The notes under the pieces: generated by a model
Databases searched by the model: none
The model's input: only the letters and a program-made list of their open reading frames with translations
Told to the model about the DNA's origin: nothing
In this document: piece by piece, positions 35,277 through 47,900 of the stretch
Numbering within the stretch: the stretch's first letter is position 1
How the letters are laid out: each line of letters starts with the position of its first letter
Assembly (NCBI GenBank): GCA_021014325.1
Contig: CM037462.1
Coordinates: forward strand, 14,156,135 to 14,220,134
DNA length: 64,000 nucleotides
From: Plazaster borealis
Lineage: Eukaryota; Echinodermata; Asteroidea; Forcipulatida; Labidiasteridae
Direction of reading: 5' to 3'
Made by a program: the position numbers and the translations under genes

Positions 35277-38200
35277 TAGCCTAAAATCAGATAAAATCAC
35301 AAGGTGTAGCCTTGCGTTTTTGTTGAAAAATGGGCTGAAATCGGATAAAATCACAAGGTGTAAGCCTTACATTTTTGTTGAAATAGGGCTGAAATCGGAT
35401 AAAATCACAAGGTGTAAGCCTTACATTTTTGTAGAAATTGGGCTGAAATCAGATAAAATCACAAGGTGTAAGCCTTGGTACTTTTTTAGAAATTGGGCTG
35501 AAATCGGATAAAATCACAAGGTGTAAGCCTTACATTTTTATAGAAATTGGACTGAAATTGAATAAAATTACAAGGTGTAAGCCTTACATTTTTGTCGAAA
35601 TTGGGCTGAAATCGGATAAAATCACAAGGTGTAAGCCTTACATTTTTGTCGAAATTGGGCTGAAATCGGATAAAATCACAAGGTGTAAGCCTTACATTTT
35701 TGTAGAAATTGGGCTGAAATCAGATAAAATCACAAGGTGTAAGCCTTACATTTTTGTTGAATTTAGGCAGAAATCGGATTAAATCACAAGGTGTAAGCCT
35801 TACATTTTTGTTATATTTAGGCAGAAATCAGATAAAATCACAAGGTGTAAGCCTTACATTTTTGTTGAATTTAGGCAGAAATCAGATAAAATCACAAGGT
35901 GTAAGCCTTACATTTTTGTAGAAATTGGGCTGAAATCGGATAAAATCACAAGGTGTAAGCCTTACATTTTTGTCGAAATTGGGCTGAAATCGGATAAAAT
36001 CACAAGGTGTAAGCCTTACATTTTTGTCGAAATTGGGCTGAAATCGGATAAAATCACAAGGTGTAAGCCTTACATTTTTGTCGAAATTGGGCAGAAATCA
36101 AATAAATCACAAGGTGTAAGCCTTACATTTTTGTCGAAATTAGGCTGAAATCGGATAAAATCACAAGGTGTAAGCCTTACATTTTTGTCGAAATTGGGCA
36201 GAAATCAGATAAATCACAAGGTGTAAGCCTTACATTTTTGTCGAAATTGGGCTGAAATCGGATAAAATTACAAGGGGTAAGCCTTACATTTTTGTCGAAA
36301 TTAGGCTGAAATCAGATAAAATCACAAGGTGTAAGCCTTACACTTTTTGTAGAAATTGGGCAGAAATCGGATAAAATCACAAGGTGTAAGCCTTACACTT
36401 TTGTAGAAATTGGGCAGAAATCGGATAAAATCACAAGGTGTAAGCCTTACATTTTTGTCGAAATTGGGCTGAAATCAGATTAAATCACAAGGTGTAAGCC
36501 TTACATTTTTGTTGAATTTAGGCAGAAATCGGATTAAATCACAAGGTGTAAGCCTTACATTTTTGTAGAAATTGGGCAGAAATCGGATTAAATCACAAGG
36601 GGTAAGCCTTACATTTTTGTTGAATTTAGGCAGAAATCAGATAAAATCACAAGGTGTAAGCCTTACATTTTTGTTGAATTTAGGCAGAAATCGGATTAAA
36701 TCACAAGGGGTAAGCCTTACATTTTTGTTGAATTTAGGCAGAAATCGGATAAAATCACAAGGTGTAAGCCTTACATTTTTGTCGAAATTGGGCTGAAATC
36801 GGATTAAATCACAAGGGGTAAGCCTTACATTTTTGTTGAAATTAGGCTGAAATCAGATAAAATCACAAGGTGTAAGCCTTACACTTTTTGTAGAAATTGG
36901 GCTAAAATCGGATAAAATTACAAGGGGTAAGCCTTACATTTTTGTCGAAATTGGGCTGAAATCGGATAAAATCACAAGGTGTAAGTAAGCCTTACATTTT
37001 TGTCAAAATTGGGCTGAAATCGGATAAAATTACAAGGGGTAAGCCTTACATTTTTGTTGAATTTAGGCAGAAATCAGATAAAATCACAAGGTGTAAGCCT
37101 TACATTTTTGTTGAATTTAGGCAGAAATCGGATAAAATCACAAGGTGTAAGCCTTACATTTTTGTTGAAATTGGGCTGAAATCAGATAAAATCACAAGGT
37201 GTAAGCCTTACATTTTTGTCGAAATTGGGCTGAAATCGGATTAAATCACAAGGGGTAAGCCTTACATTTTTGTTGAAATTAGGCTGAAATCAGATAAAAT
37301 CACAAGGTGTAAGCCTTACACTTTTGTAGAAATTGGGCTGAAATCGGATTAAATCACAAGGTGTAAGCCTTACATTTTTGTAGAAATTGGGCAGAAATCG
37401 GATAAAATTACAAGGTGTAAGCCTTACATTTTTGTTGAAATTGGGCTGAAATTGAATAAAATCACAAGGTGTAAGCCTTACATTTTTGTTGAAATTGGGC
37501 TGAAATTGAATAAAATCACAAGGTGTAAGCCTTACATTTTTGTCGAAATTGGGCTGAAATCGGATAAAATCACAAGGTGTAAGCCTTACATTTTTGTTGA
37601 AATTGGGCTGAAATCGGATAAAATTACAAGGTGTAAGCCTTACATTTTTGTTGAAATTGGGCTGAAATTGAATAAAATCACAAGGTGTAAGCCTTACATT
37701 TTTGTCGAAATTGGGCTGAAATCGGATAAAATTACAAGGGGTAAGCCTTACATTTTTGTTGAAATTAGGCTGAAATCAGATAAAATCACAAGGGGTAAGC
37801 CTTACATTTTTGTAGAAATTGGGCTGAAATCGGATAAAATCACAAGGTGTAAGTAAGCCTTACATTTTTGTCAAAATTGGGCTGAAATCGGATAAAATTA
37901 CAAGGGGTAAGCCTTACATTTTTGTTGAAATAAGGCTGAAATCGGATAAAATCACAAGGTGTAAGCCTTGCATTTTTGTCAAAAATGGGCTGAAATCGGA
38001 TAAAATCACTGGTGTAAGCCTTACATTTTTGTTGAATTTAGGCAGAAATCGGATTAAATCACAAGGTGTAAGCCTTACATTTTTGTAGAAATTGGGCAGA
38101 AATCGGATTAAATCACAAGGGGTAAGCCTTACATTTTTGTTGAATTTAGGCAGAAATCAGATAAAATCACAAGGTGTAAGCCTTACATTTTTGTTGAATT

Positions 38201-40110
38201 TAGGCAGAAATCGGATTAAATCACAAGGGGTAAGCCTTACATTTTTGTTGAATTTAGGCAGAAATCGGATAAAATCACAAGGTGTAAGCCTTACATTTTT
38301 GTCGAAATTGGGCTGAAATCGGATTAAATCACAAGGGGTAAGCCTTACATTTTTGTTGAAATTGGGCTGAAATCGGATAAAATCACAAGGTGTAAGCCTT
38401 ACATTTTTGTTGAAATTGGGCTGAAATCAGATAAAATCACAAGGTGTAAGTAAGCCTTACATTTTTGTCAAAATTGGGCTGAAATCGGATAAAATCACAA
38501 GGTGTAAGCCTTACATTTTTGTTGAAATTGGGCTGAAATCGGATAAAATCACAAGGTGTAAGCCTTACATTTTTGTTGAAATTGGGCTGAAATCAGATAA
38601 AATCACAAGGTGTAAGCCTTACATTTTTGTCGAAATTGGGCAGAAATCGGATAAAATCACAAGGTGTAAGCCTTACACTTTTGTAGAAATTGGGCAGAAA
38701 TCGGATAAAATCACAAGGTGTAAGCCTTACATTTTTGTCGAAATTGGGCTGAAATCGGATAAAATTACAAGGGGTAAGCCTTACACTTTTGTAGAAATTG
38801 GGCTGAAATCGGATAAAATCACAAGGTGTAAGCCTTACATTTTTGTTGAAATTGGGCTGAAATCGGATAAAATCACAAGGTGTAAGTAAGCCTTACATTT
38901 TTGTCAAAATTGGGCTGAAATCGGATAAAATTACAAGGGGTAAGCCTTACACTTTTGTAGAAATTGGGCAGAAATCGGATAAAATCACAAGGTGTAAGCC
39001 TTACATTTTTGTCGAAATTGGGCTGAAATCGGATAAAATCACAAGGTGTAAGCCTTACATTTTTGTCGAAATTGGGCTGAAATCGGATAAAATCACAAGG
39101 TGTAAGTAAGCCTTACATTTTTGTCAAAATTGGGCTGAAATCGGATAAAATTACAAGGGGTAAGCCTTACACTTTTGTAGAAATTGGGCTGAAATCGGAT
39201 AAAATCACAAGGTGTAAGCCTTACATTTTTGTTGAAATTGGGCTGAAATCGGATAAAATCACAAGGTGTAAGTAAGCCTTACATTTTTGTCAAAATTGGG
39301 CTGAAATCGGATAAAATTACAAGGGGTAAGCCTTACACTTTTGTAGAAATTAGGCTGAAATCAGATAAAATCACAAGGTGTAAGCCTTACATTTTTGTTG
39401 AAATTGGGCTGAAATCGGATAAAATCACAAGGTGTAAGTAAGCCTTACATTTTTGTCAAAATTGGGCTGAAATCGGATAAAATTACAAGGGGTAAGCCTT
39501 ACACTTTTGTAGAAATTGGGCTGAAATCGGATAAAATCACAAGGTGTAAGCCTTACATTTTTGTCAAAATTGGGCTGAAATCGGATAAAATTACAAGGGG
39601 TAAGCCTTACACTTTTGTAGAAATTAGGCTGAAATCAGATAAAATCACAAGGTGTAAGCCTTACATTTTTGTTGAAATTGGGCTGAAATCGGATAAAATC
39701 ACAAGGTGTAAGTAAGCCTTACATTTTTGTCAAAATTGGGCTGAAATCGGATAAAATTACAAGGGGTAAGCCTTACACTTTTGTAGAAATTGGGCTGAAA
39801 TCGGATAAAATCACAAGGTGTAAGCCTTGCATTTTTGTCGAAATTGTGCTGAAATCAGATAAATTCACAAGGTTTAAGTCTTGCATTTTGTTCGAAAATG
39901 GGCAGAAATCGTATAAAATTAGAAGGGGTTAAGCCTTATATTTTTGTCGAAATCGGATAAAATCACAAGGGGTAAGCCTTGCATTTTTGTTGAGAAATGG
40001 GCTGAAATCAGATAGATTCACAAGGTGTAAGCCTTGCATTTTTACCAAATATGGGCTAAAGTCGGATACAATCACAAGGGAGTAAGCTAAAATCAAATAA
40101 AGTTACAGGA
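35277..40110. repeat. 54-bp satellite array, about 85-90 copies
   Basis: Unit: ATCGGATAAAATCACAAGGT, GTAAGCCTTACATTTTTGTC, GAAATTGGGCTGAA. Variants at fixed positions: CGG/CAG, TCACAAGGTG/TTACAAGGGG, GTC/GTT/GTAG, GGGCTG/AGGCAG, and a 4-bp GTAA duplication (GTAAGTAAGCC). Edge copies (before 35340 and after 39830) are more diverged. Because 54 is a multiple of 3, long ORFs run through it (KSDKITRCKPYIFVEIGL period of 18 residues) but no start, splice or codon evidence makes them genes. Lies between the two converging 3' ends. Confidence 0.97.
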
Positions 40111-40752
40111 GTTTTAAAACATAAGGGTCTAACCATTAAAATAAGTAGGAAGAAAGTCGCGCCTGTTTAACTGGATCACTTTTAGCACCCTGACTTGTAG
40201 CTTACACAGTTAATTTGGACAACCTTTTTAACCCAAAAGTGGGAATTCCCTTGTAAAAGAAAATGGACACCAATAAAATAGCACGATTTCAGGATTTGTT
40301 TCTTATTGCTACTACAGCTTTAACTTCAGAACTGATTGATAATAATTTTCAAAATGATCACAAAAATATTTCCAGATGTCATTATAAATAAGTGAAATCA
40401 GGTAAGAAATACACATAATTCATTTACTTGGGTGTATTATCAACAATATAACAAGGGGGAGGGGAGTGAAATAAATGATAAGTGACAACACATGCCAAAA
40501 TCAGGAACTTCTTAAAAAAAGAGGCAATAAAAATGAAGACAATCGGAACTTAAGCCTAAATATCGATGTGATGTGATGTCTTAAACATTCTATGTTAGAA
40601 TACTTTTATTTTAGGCCCTAATTAGGTGTTATTTGAAAGTTCTTCTCATCTTTTTGACGAGAAAATAAAGCCAAATGTTGAGTTTTGGCAGGAAGTGCCT
40701 GGTTTTGGAATGCAGCGTCACTAACAAAACTAGAGGAAAATTGTAATAGTTT

Positions 40753-41273
40753 AAAGGTTTTATACAGGATTGGTAGAGCTGACAAAATAGTTGCAGACAG
40801 TGTTCATGTTTTGTGTTATCAACCATTATACATGAAATAATAAGCCTGCGGAAATTTGGGCTTGATCCATTGTGCGAGTCAGGAGAAAATAATGAAAAAC
40901 CATGCAAAATTTTCAGCATGTAAACACATTGTCCTTAATTTTGGTTGTTACAACTGAAATCAGCTGTTATTTTAGCTTTTCAAATACAGTTTTCTTGAAT
41001 ACGACTTCAATTCAGAGGGAAATATTTCACAGAAAAAGTGGTTCTAGTATGAACTTCATAATCAGGCCGTGTCCGAATTGGCGGCTACAGCTACGGCTAC
41101 GGCTAAATTTCCACGTCATCATGCGTTGAAGAATAGGACGTCCTTAACAACGCCCTTAGCAACAGCCGTAGCCGCAGCTGTAGTCGCCAATTCGGATGCG
41201 GCCTCAGTAAGCTTTCCGACTAAAATTCAAAATTGATTTTTTTTTTGTCCTTACCATCCTGTATGATACCTTT
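40753..41273 (+). mobile_element. TTAA MITE family D with nested MITE
   Basis: TTTAAAGGTTTTATACAGGATTGG ... CCATCCTGTATGATACCTTTAA. It is interrupted by the element at 41065-41203. Confidence 0.85.
41065..41203. mobile_element. 139-bp MITE nested in family D
   Basis: TIR GGCCGTGTCCGAATTGGCG / CGCCAATTCGGATGCGGCC, flanked by TCA at 41062-41064 and 41204-41206. Arms continue as GGCTACAGCTACGGCTACGG and its near complement. Confidence 0.88.
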
Positions 41274-44200
41274 AAGTAAAAAAAGCACAAACATTTTGTT
41301 TCAAATGTGCAATCAAACAAAAATTTACCAGTATTGAGTAAAAACGATAGTTCTCATTTTCTGAGAAACTTGGAAACAAAAGAATTCTTAGCAAGAGGGA
41401 TATAGACTTATTTGGTGTTAAGATTTTGCCTAGAAACTCTACAGAATTGGGGTCTAGATCTGTGTGGATTTTAAAAGCTTTAACTTAATATTAGCATTAC
41501 CAAATGAAAAGCAATACTAATTGGCCAATAGTGTAAACCACAGGAGGGCAAAATAAAGAAATAATATAGAAACAAGTGGAAGGAACGCCAGTGACACAAA
41601 TTTCTTCAGATTAATAGCTTTTCTGGAAGGCAATTTTTCAAGTTTAACCCCCACCCCAAACAGCGTCATCTTGTGGTTGAACACTGAACAGAGTCTATTC
41701 TATTGAAGTCTGTTAAACAGAGATTTAATAACGGTTGAATAAAGCCCTCATTTCTGAATAAAAAGTGGTGATTGTCCAAATTGTTTCATATTATCAAGTT
41801 TATCTTCACAATCCTGAAATTTCAAAGGCAAAGCCTTCGTCACTTTTGGTGTCCTTAAAAAACAGTAACAAAAATACCTTCAACTTTAGGAGCACAGTAG
41901 TAGACAATGTAACCTTTGTTCACAAAAAGGATGACCTTGTACATTCCAGGGCCTTTCTGGCAGGCAAGATACTACACTGGGCATAAGGGGAATTTTTACA
42001 TTTGTTGTCATAACCTCCACATAAATTCAAGATTTATAAAAGTAACAGCTGAACAAGTTTTGGGATGTGCCGCCTTCATAATAAAAGTTGATAAAAATCA
42101 AACGGAGCAATCACAATGAAATGCCAGATTTTATGTTTGGTTCCGTTGGGCTGAGTACCAATCGTGCCCCAAGGAAGTCCAGGCTATTTTGCGAACTTGT
42201 GATGTCACAGGTTACATGATCAATACTGCTGCGCAGATAAATTTCCAGGCCTGTTTTTTTTTACAGTTTATTTTTTCAAATAAAGTCACATAATTTCACT
42301 CTTAGTTAGCACCTATACAAAATTTCATCACACAACAGCATACATTTCTAGAAGCATGCAATTTACTGTGCAATGACTGCAAGACGGAGGCTTCCACTAA
42401 TTTATAACTTCACTGCGTTACAAGTAACCATTAAACATCGGCAAAAGCAAAATTCATGCCAAGAAATACCATAAATTCTGTGCATTATTTTAACACACCA
42501 TGCAGAACTTTGTTTCACAAACTAAATTATCTACAAACATTACATATTTCTACATATCATCTCTATAAATTTCTTTGCATTTTTTGTTTTATCTCAGAAA
42601 ATCTACAACCTTTTTTTGTTAAACATGGATCGATCATCTACAATACAAATATACAAATCTAGTTTAGGCCCAACTGCCGCTGCACATTATACCCTCCTTT
42701 TTTTTATAGCAAATTCTTGACGGCGTTCACTTTTTGCATTTTAAGACCAGCTTAAATTCACAAATTTTACATCGCCTTGACATTACACACACTGGGAATG
42801 GTCTACAAATATTTCACTCATTTTTCGGTTGCAATCTTTTATCAAAATAAATGCCAATTTTTAGATCAACTCTTTCTGATTGCTTATCAATTTATCAACG
42901 CTTTGAAAAAACTCAATAAAAAAAGAAGTTAAAAAATGCAACAAATGTCCTCAAAGGAATTTCTATCGCATTTTCAAACGCAAGGTGTGTACATTTCATT
43001 TTCATAATTTCAAGAAATACCGACGTAATCTGTGAGCATTTAAGAACAAAAAGGTACTCAGTTATTCTTTCAGGATTAAATTAATGCGAATAATTTCTCC
43101 CGTCATTCAACGACAGAATTCATTTAAATTCTGAAAAAAAGAACGGCATTTCAGATCCAATCATTTTCTGGGGGGGGGGGCAACTACAATTTGCCAAATT
43201 TCCTTTTTTTTAGAAAAAAAAATCTTAACACCAGGGGTCAGGTCGTATTTCAAAAATATGTAATTTCACACACAAAAATTATTCCGAGAAATAAAATTTC
43301 TATTTCCTGTAGTTATTGTAACTCAACTTACCTACAAGTGCCCCCAAAAGTATTTTGCAAAGTGAGAAACAATCGCAGAGAATTTCTGGAAACCCATCTT
43401 CAAAAAAAAAGGCCTTGTATGCAAATTTATTTTTATTTATTTATGCCAAGACGTTTCCCATGGCAATGAGTCCTCATCAGCTGATTACATTTCATGACCA
43501 GCTTGCTTGCTCCGTAGTTAATATACTCCCATTGTCGACCTTGGAATTGTTTCTTCTATGTAAATGATTACAATCAACCGAGAAGGGGGGAGGGGTTCAT
43601 GGAAACTGACTGAAATCAAAGGGACTGATACATAAATAGTCCAGGGATTGCAGCATATATTTACAGTTTGTAATATTACAAATCAAACTGTAGTGCTTTG
43701 TACTAAATACAACATTTCGTTTCTTTGTCACAGCAAACTCATCTTCGTTTACATAATTATTCGCACTGTGCAGAAAATAGAGACAAAAAAGTAATATACA
43801 TAGGAGATGACACTAACAGAATCACACAAACACATCTATGTACATAACTGAATATACATGTAGTACTCATCGACGAATCAGCCTTCCCTGACCTCTGAAC
43901 TCGACCTCATGAATATGCATGAGGACAGCTTATATTTCATATAAATGTACATGTACAGTATCAAGGTTATATGAAAGTCCATGCAAAACAGCACACTGGT
44001 TGTCTCCTAAGCGTACATGTGTAGTGTCGTCTGGAACCAGCGTCTTATACACAAACAAAGAAGGGATTTCTTTTGCATCAGCAGGCTATGTACCTAAAGG
44101 TACATTTACAGTCACCTAGACCCATTGTTGAACCTTGTGGTGTAGTCTCTTATACCATTACCAGCAGCTGTTGAATTTAAGGGAGTAGTCTCTTTCACCA

Positions 44201-44385
44201 GCAGTCTCTATAAATAAACTTTGTTCATCTTTTGTCCCAATGAAGGACGTGAGTTTAACTGCTTGAGTACACATTACCCACAAGGCATACAGAGAGCCTT
44301 GAGTGGCGACTACTCATAAGTTCTCTACCTACACCATCTGCAAATGCTGATGACAGGAAGGATTTCTCATGCAGCTATTCTCTGC
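41274..44385. other. AT-rich intergenic DNA / probable gene 2 3' UTR
   Basis: No convincing ORF or repeat family apart from homopolymer runs. The part nearest 44385 is probably the gene 2 3' UTR. Nothing else recognised. Confidence 0.4.
43426..43443 (-). promoter_or_regulatory. Possible poly(A) signals for gene 2
   Basis: Overlapping TTTATT on the plus strand means clustered AATAAA on the minus strand, about 950 nt after the gene 2 stop codon. The region is AT-rich, so this may be chance. Confidence 0.25.
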
Positions 44386-44951
44386 TTAAATAAGGGTTTC
44401 TCTTCTGGGCGACAAATTTGAGATCCCAAGAAACTCCACCCCGGAGTTACTGTCTTCAGCATCCCCATCATCCGGTCTGTACTCCTCCAGCGGAGACCAC
44501 TGGCCGACCTTCTGGGAGTCACTATTCATCCTAGCTACTCTTTTCTTTGAAACATTAGGGGATCTTGGAAGATCGGGCAAGCTGCTTTTCTTGGTCACGT
44601 TGGGGTGTTGTCCACTGTCATCAGACTCCGCGTTCAGCAGGTCTGGCAGGCTGCGGAAAGTCCCACTTTTCGGTTGCTGCTTAGCTGGTGGCGGCGGGGG
44701 CTGCTTATAAACCGGGGGCTCGGTCGGTGACTGGAGGAGGGGTCGGATCTCATTGGGACTTGCTGGCGTATCGCTGAAATTGAGGTTCCGTCTTGGAAGG
44801 GGAGTTGGGGTGCTCTGCTGGCTGTCAGAGCTGTTGGCTGCCTGGGCTATCTCAATATGTCCGTCCTCCATTTCCAAGCCGATACCTTCATCAGACAAGC
44901 GCGGGTTGGCCTCTTTGTTTACCGGGGTGAACTTCACTGGTACGTACTCTC
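44386..44951 (-). CDS. Gene 2 last exon: Pro/Ser-rich tail with PDZ-ligand end
   Basis: 566 nt, phase 1 in, 188 residues then TAA. Acceptor GCATTACAG. It holds a polyproline run ([11 protein letters not shown]), two SLPDL motifs ([18 protein letters not shown]), many Ser-Pro sites and the C-terminus RRETLI. ETLI fits class I PDZ ligands (S/T at -2, hydrophobic at 0). By family knowledge latrophilin tails bind Shank-type PDZ scaffolds; that partner is inferred here. GC-rich coding composition contrasts with flanking AT-rich DNA. Confidence 0.93.
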
Positions 44952-47900
44952 CTGTAATGCAAAACAAAAATATTGGATCACCAACATCAGAGGGCCAAAT
45001 TTCAAAGTGCTTCTTTGTAAATAATTAGTTTAGAAGTTGAAATCATCTGCCCTGCAAAGTTTACCTGCACCATCAGGAAACAATGTCAGGCTTGATACTT
45101 TACAGGGGCAACCTCCGTACCCCTGGTCAATGCCTTGGTGCCCTTTGAAAAGTTTCAATACAATTTTCATGTACCTCATAGAGATGCTCTTTTCTAAGGG
45201 AAAATCGCCTTGCCCTTACCACAAAGAAGTATCAGGCCTGAAATACAACAATGAGATGACTCTAATGCTAACTGACTAGAGCCTAGAATAAATAAGTTTG
45301 CTTAGCAAGTTTCTGTATGTCACAGCTCTTTGAAATTGACCACCGAACATACCCATCTCCCAGGTTTCTGACAAAGGCCTGTGGTGACCCACCAGCCAAG
45401 GTCTAACCCACAGGCTAGTGATGGCCCTTAAAAACCAGAGCTCAATTTTATGAAGCTGTTAAGCAGAAAAAAAATTACACAGCAAATTTCTCTGTTCGGT
45501 AAAATGTAAATGCTGGTTAACAACCTGTTTCTGCTGAACAAGATTTGTCAGTGTTTAGTAAATTTTGTGTGCTTACTGACTCTATGAAATTGGGCCTGGG
45601 AATACTGACCATCAGCCAATGCATGCAATGGTGACCAACTGACCAGGGCAGTTTCATAACGCTGCTTCAGCACAAAAAGTAGCTAAGCACAACAACATTA
45701 TGATTACCAGAATAAGGTTACCAGCCAATTTACCATGTCACAAGTACAATCTATGACTGGTATCCTGCTCATTTCTGCTAAGCAGAAATTTGTTGAGCAA
45801 TATTTTCTGCTGAAGGAGCTCTATGAAATTGGGCCTAGTCTAGGACACCTAGCACTGGACCACTGGCCAGTCTCTGATTCATGGGGCCAGTAGTGCCTCA
45901 AAGCCAGGGACCCCACTGAAGCCAGGGAACAAGAATGACCCCAATCTGTGTAAAGGTGTTCCTTCGTGAGATCAATGCTAAACAATTGACCGAAAAAACA
46001 CTTAACATTAATACCAACTATTGAGTCAAAATGAGCATAATGCAAGGTGCCTCCCATGGATCATGCAGTCAGTGCAACCAAGGAGTCTTGGTTTTGACCA
46101 TACACATTTTCAACAACGCTTGCTTGGTTAAGCATTTCAACAAGATAACTGGTAGTCTTCATGACTTTGTTGCCACCACCTTAATTCGGATGTGATGAAA
46201 AACCCTTCCCCTCACCCCCCCCCCCAAGTGTCTTTGGCTTAGACCCTCATTGATCCTCAAAAATACTCCACTCTATGATAACTCAACACCGACTGTTTGG
46301 AGTTAGGCACCTTCTCAAAACTATTCCAGGAAGAACTTGTGAATAGACTTCTCCAAAAATTGATTCCCCAACATGCAAGATATCCCTGAGCAGTCCAATT
46401 ATATTGGGGATAAGTTTGCAGAAAAAAGTATTGCAACAAGACCAGGCAATTTTGCTTCCAAGATTACTAAACCACAGACATTGAGATTCTTATCTACTTG
46501 AAACTAGGAAGTGGTCCAGGTTCAGTACTTTCGTTGATGTTGTCCCAGAAGTAATAAGACTAAAAAGTGAGTTTGAGCAATAATAAGTCAGGTAGTCACA
46601 AGACGTAAACATTGCCAAGGACTATGAGATCTTATCCGTTGGCCAAGCCACAACAAACTTGGGGATAGAATGGGCTCTGTACTAGGCAAACATCTAACTA
46701 TAAAAAAAAGAATTCATCCTCAACTTATCCTCAACGATTAACCCTTTGCGGATAAACTTTCCCTACAACTTATCCTGGAATAGTTTTGAGAAGGTACCTT
46801 TGATAAGAATGATAGAACCTCTCAGTGATAAGCAGTTATTATTTGGGCCTACAGTCCCAAATCCTCAAAAATCCGACAACTTCCTGAGCAGGATTTTAGA
46901 GGATTTGGCAGGGTTAAGGAATAACACTTACTAACCAACACTGGTACTAAAGTATTCCATAAAGTATGTAAAATGTTAGTACAAATTTGATGTATTTTGT
47001 TAAAATTTAGTACAAAGAGTTAAACTTAATGATAAAAAGACAACTTGGCTAAATTAAAAGTTATATGAAGCATCTTAAGATTAGACAAAATTGACCATGT
47101 TTGACTGAACGTTGTTTTTCCACCCTCCTTAGTTTTGAGACCAGGGAGTGGAGGGTGGGGGTTGGAGGGGGGGGGGGGATAATTTTCACATTCGCTTGGA
47201 ACATAAATTATTTTTGCTTAGAAAAAACAGGTTCACCAGCCTAGATTTTTTACCATGTAGTTTTTGGCTGGTCCCGATATTATTTTTCGCTTAGCAAATA
47301 AAGTTCCTGCTAAAGACTTAAAAATGGGCTTTTGCATCCGTGGAAACTTGTTAAAAACATTTTATATTAGCCTTTGAGAAAGACTTTGCTCGGGTCGAAA
47401 CATGTGTCATTTTACCACAGGTCATTTTGGTTGGTAACCAGTTTGCAACAGCACGCCTGATACCTTGCTCATGTAAGGGCAAGTCACTTTTTTCTTCAGG
47501 AAATGCCACCTCTACGAATGAGGAAAGTTTAAATTTCTACGGGAAACATTTCAAAGGGGACCAAGGCAATGGGGCTGATTTCACAATCTTAACTGTGTAT
47601 CAATCTGAATTGCTAAGCAAAGTGTGATGTCACAATACAAATCACTATGGCAATGCTGATAACTCATCTTAAGATGAATCTTAGTGCTTTGTGAAATCGG
47701 CCCCAGGGGCACGGAGGCGATTGCCTCAAATGCCTCTGTGCAGTATCAGGCCAGCAACAGCGAATTCATTTTTGTTTCATTTGAAACTTCATGGAGTAAG
47801 ACTTTCATCTGAAAACGTCACTTAAAGGTACTGAACACGTTTGGTAATTGTCAAAGACCAGTGTTCTCACTTGGTGCATCCCAACAAATGCATAAAATAA

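Noticed and set aside
37452..37856. 134-aa repetitive ORF in the 54-bp satellite
   Set aside because: The unit length is a multiple of 3, so open frames persist automatically; no start context, splice sites or family match.
35277..40110. Regular repeat array resembling CRISPR
   Set aside because: Units are contiguous with no unique spacers and the genome is animal.
44753..45028. 91-aa plus-strand ORF
   Set aside because: Antisense shadow of the gene 2 last exon, which has splice, frame and motif support.
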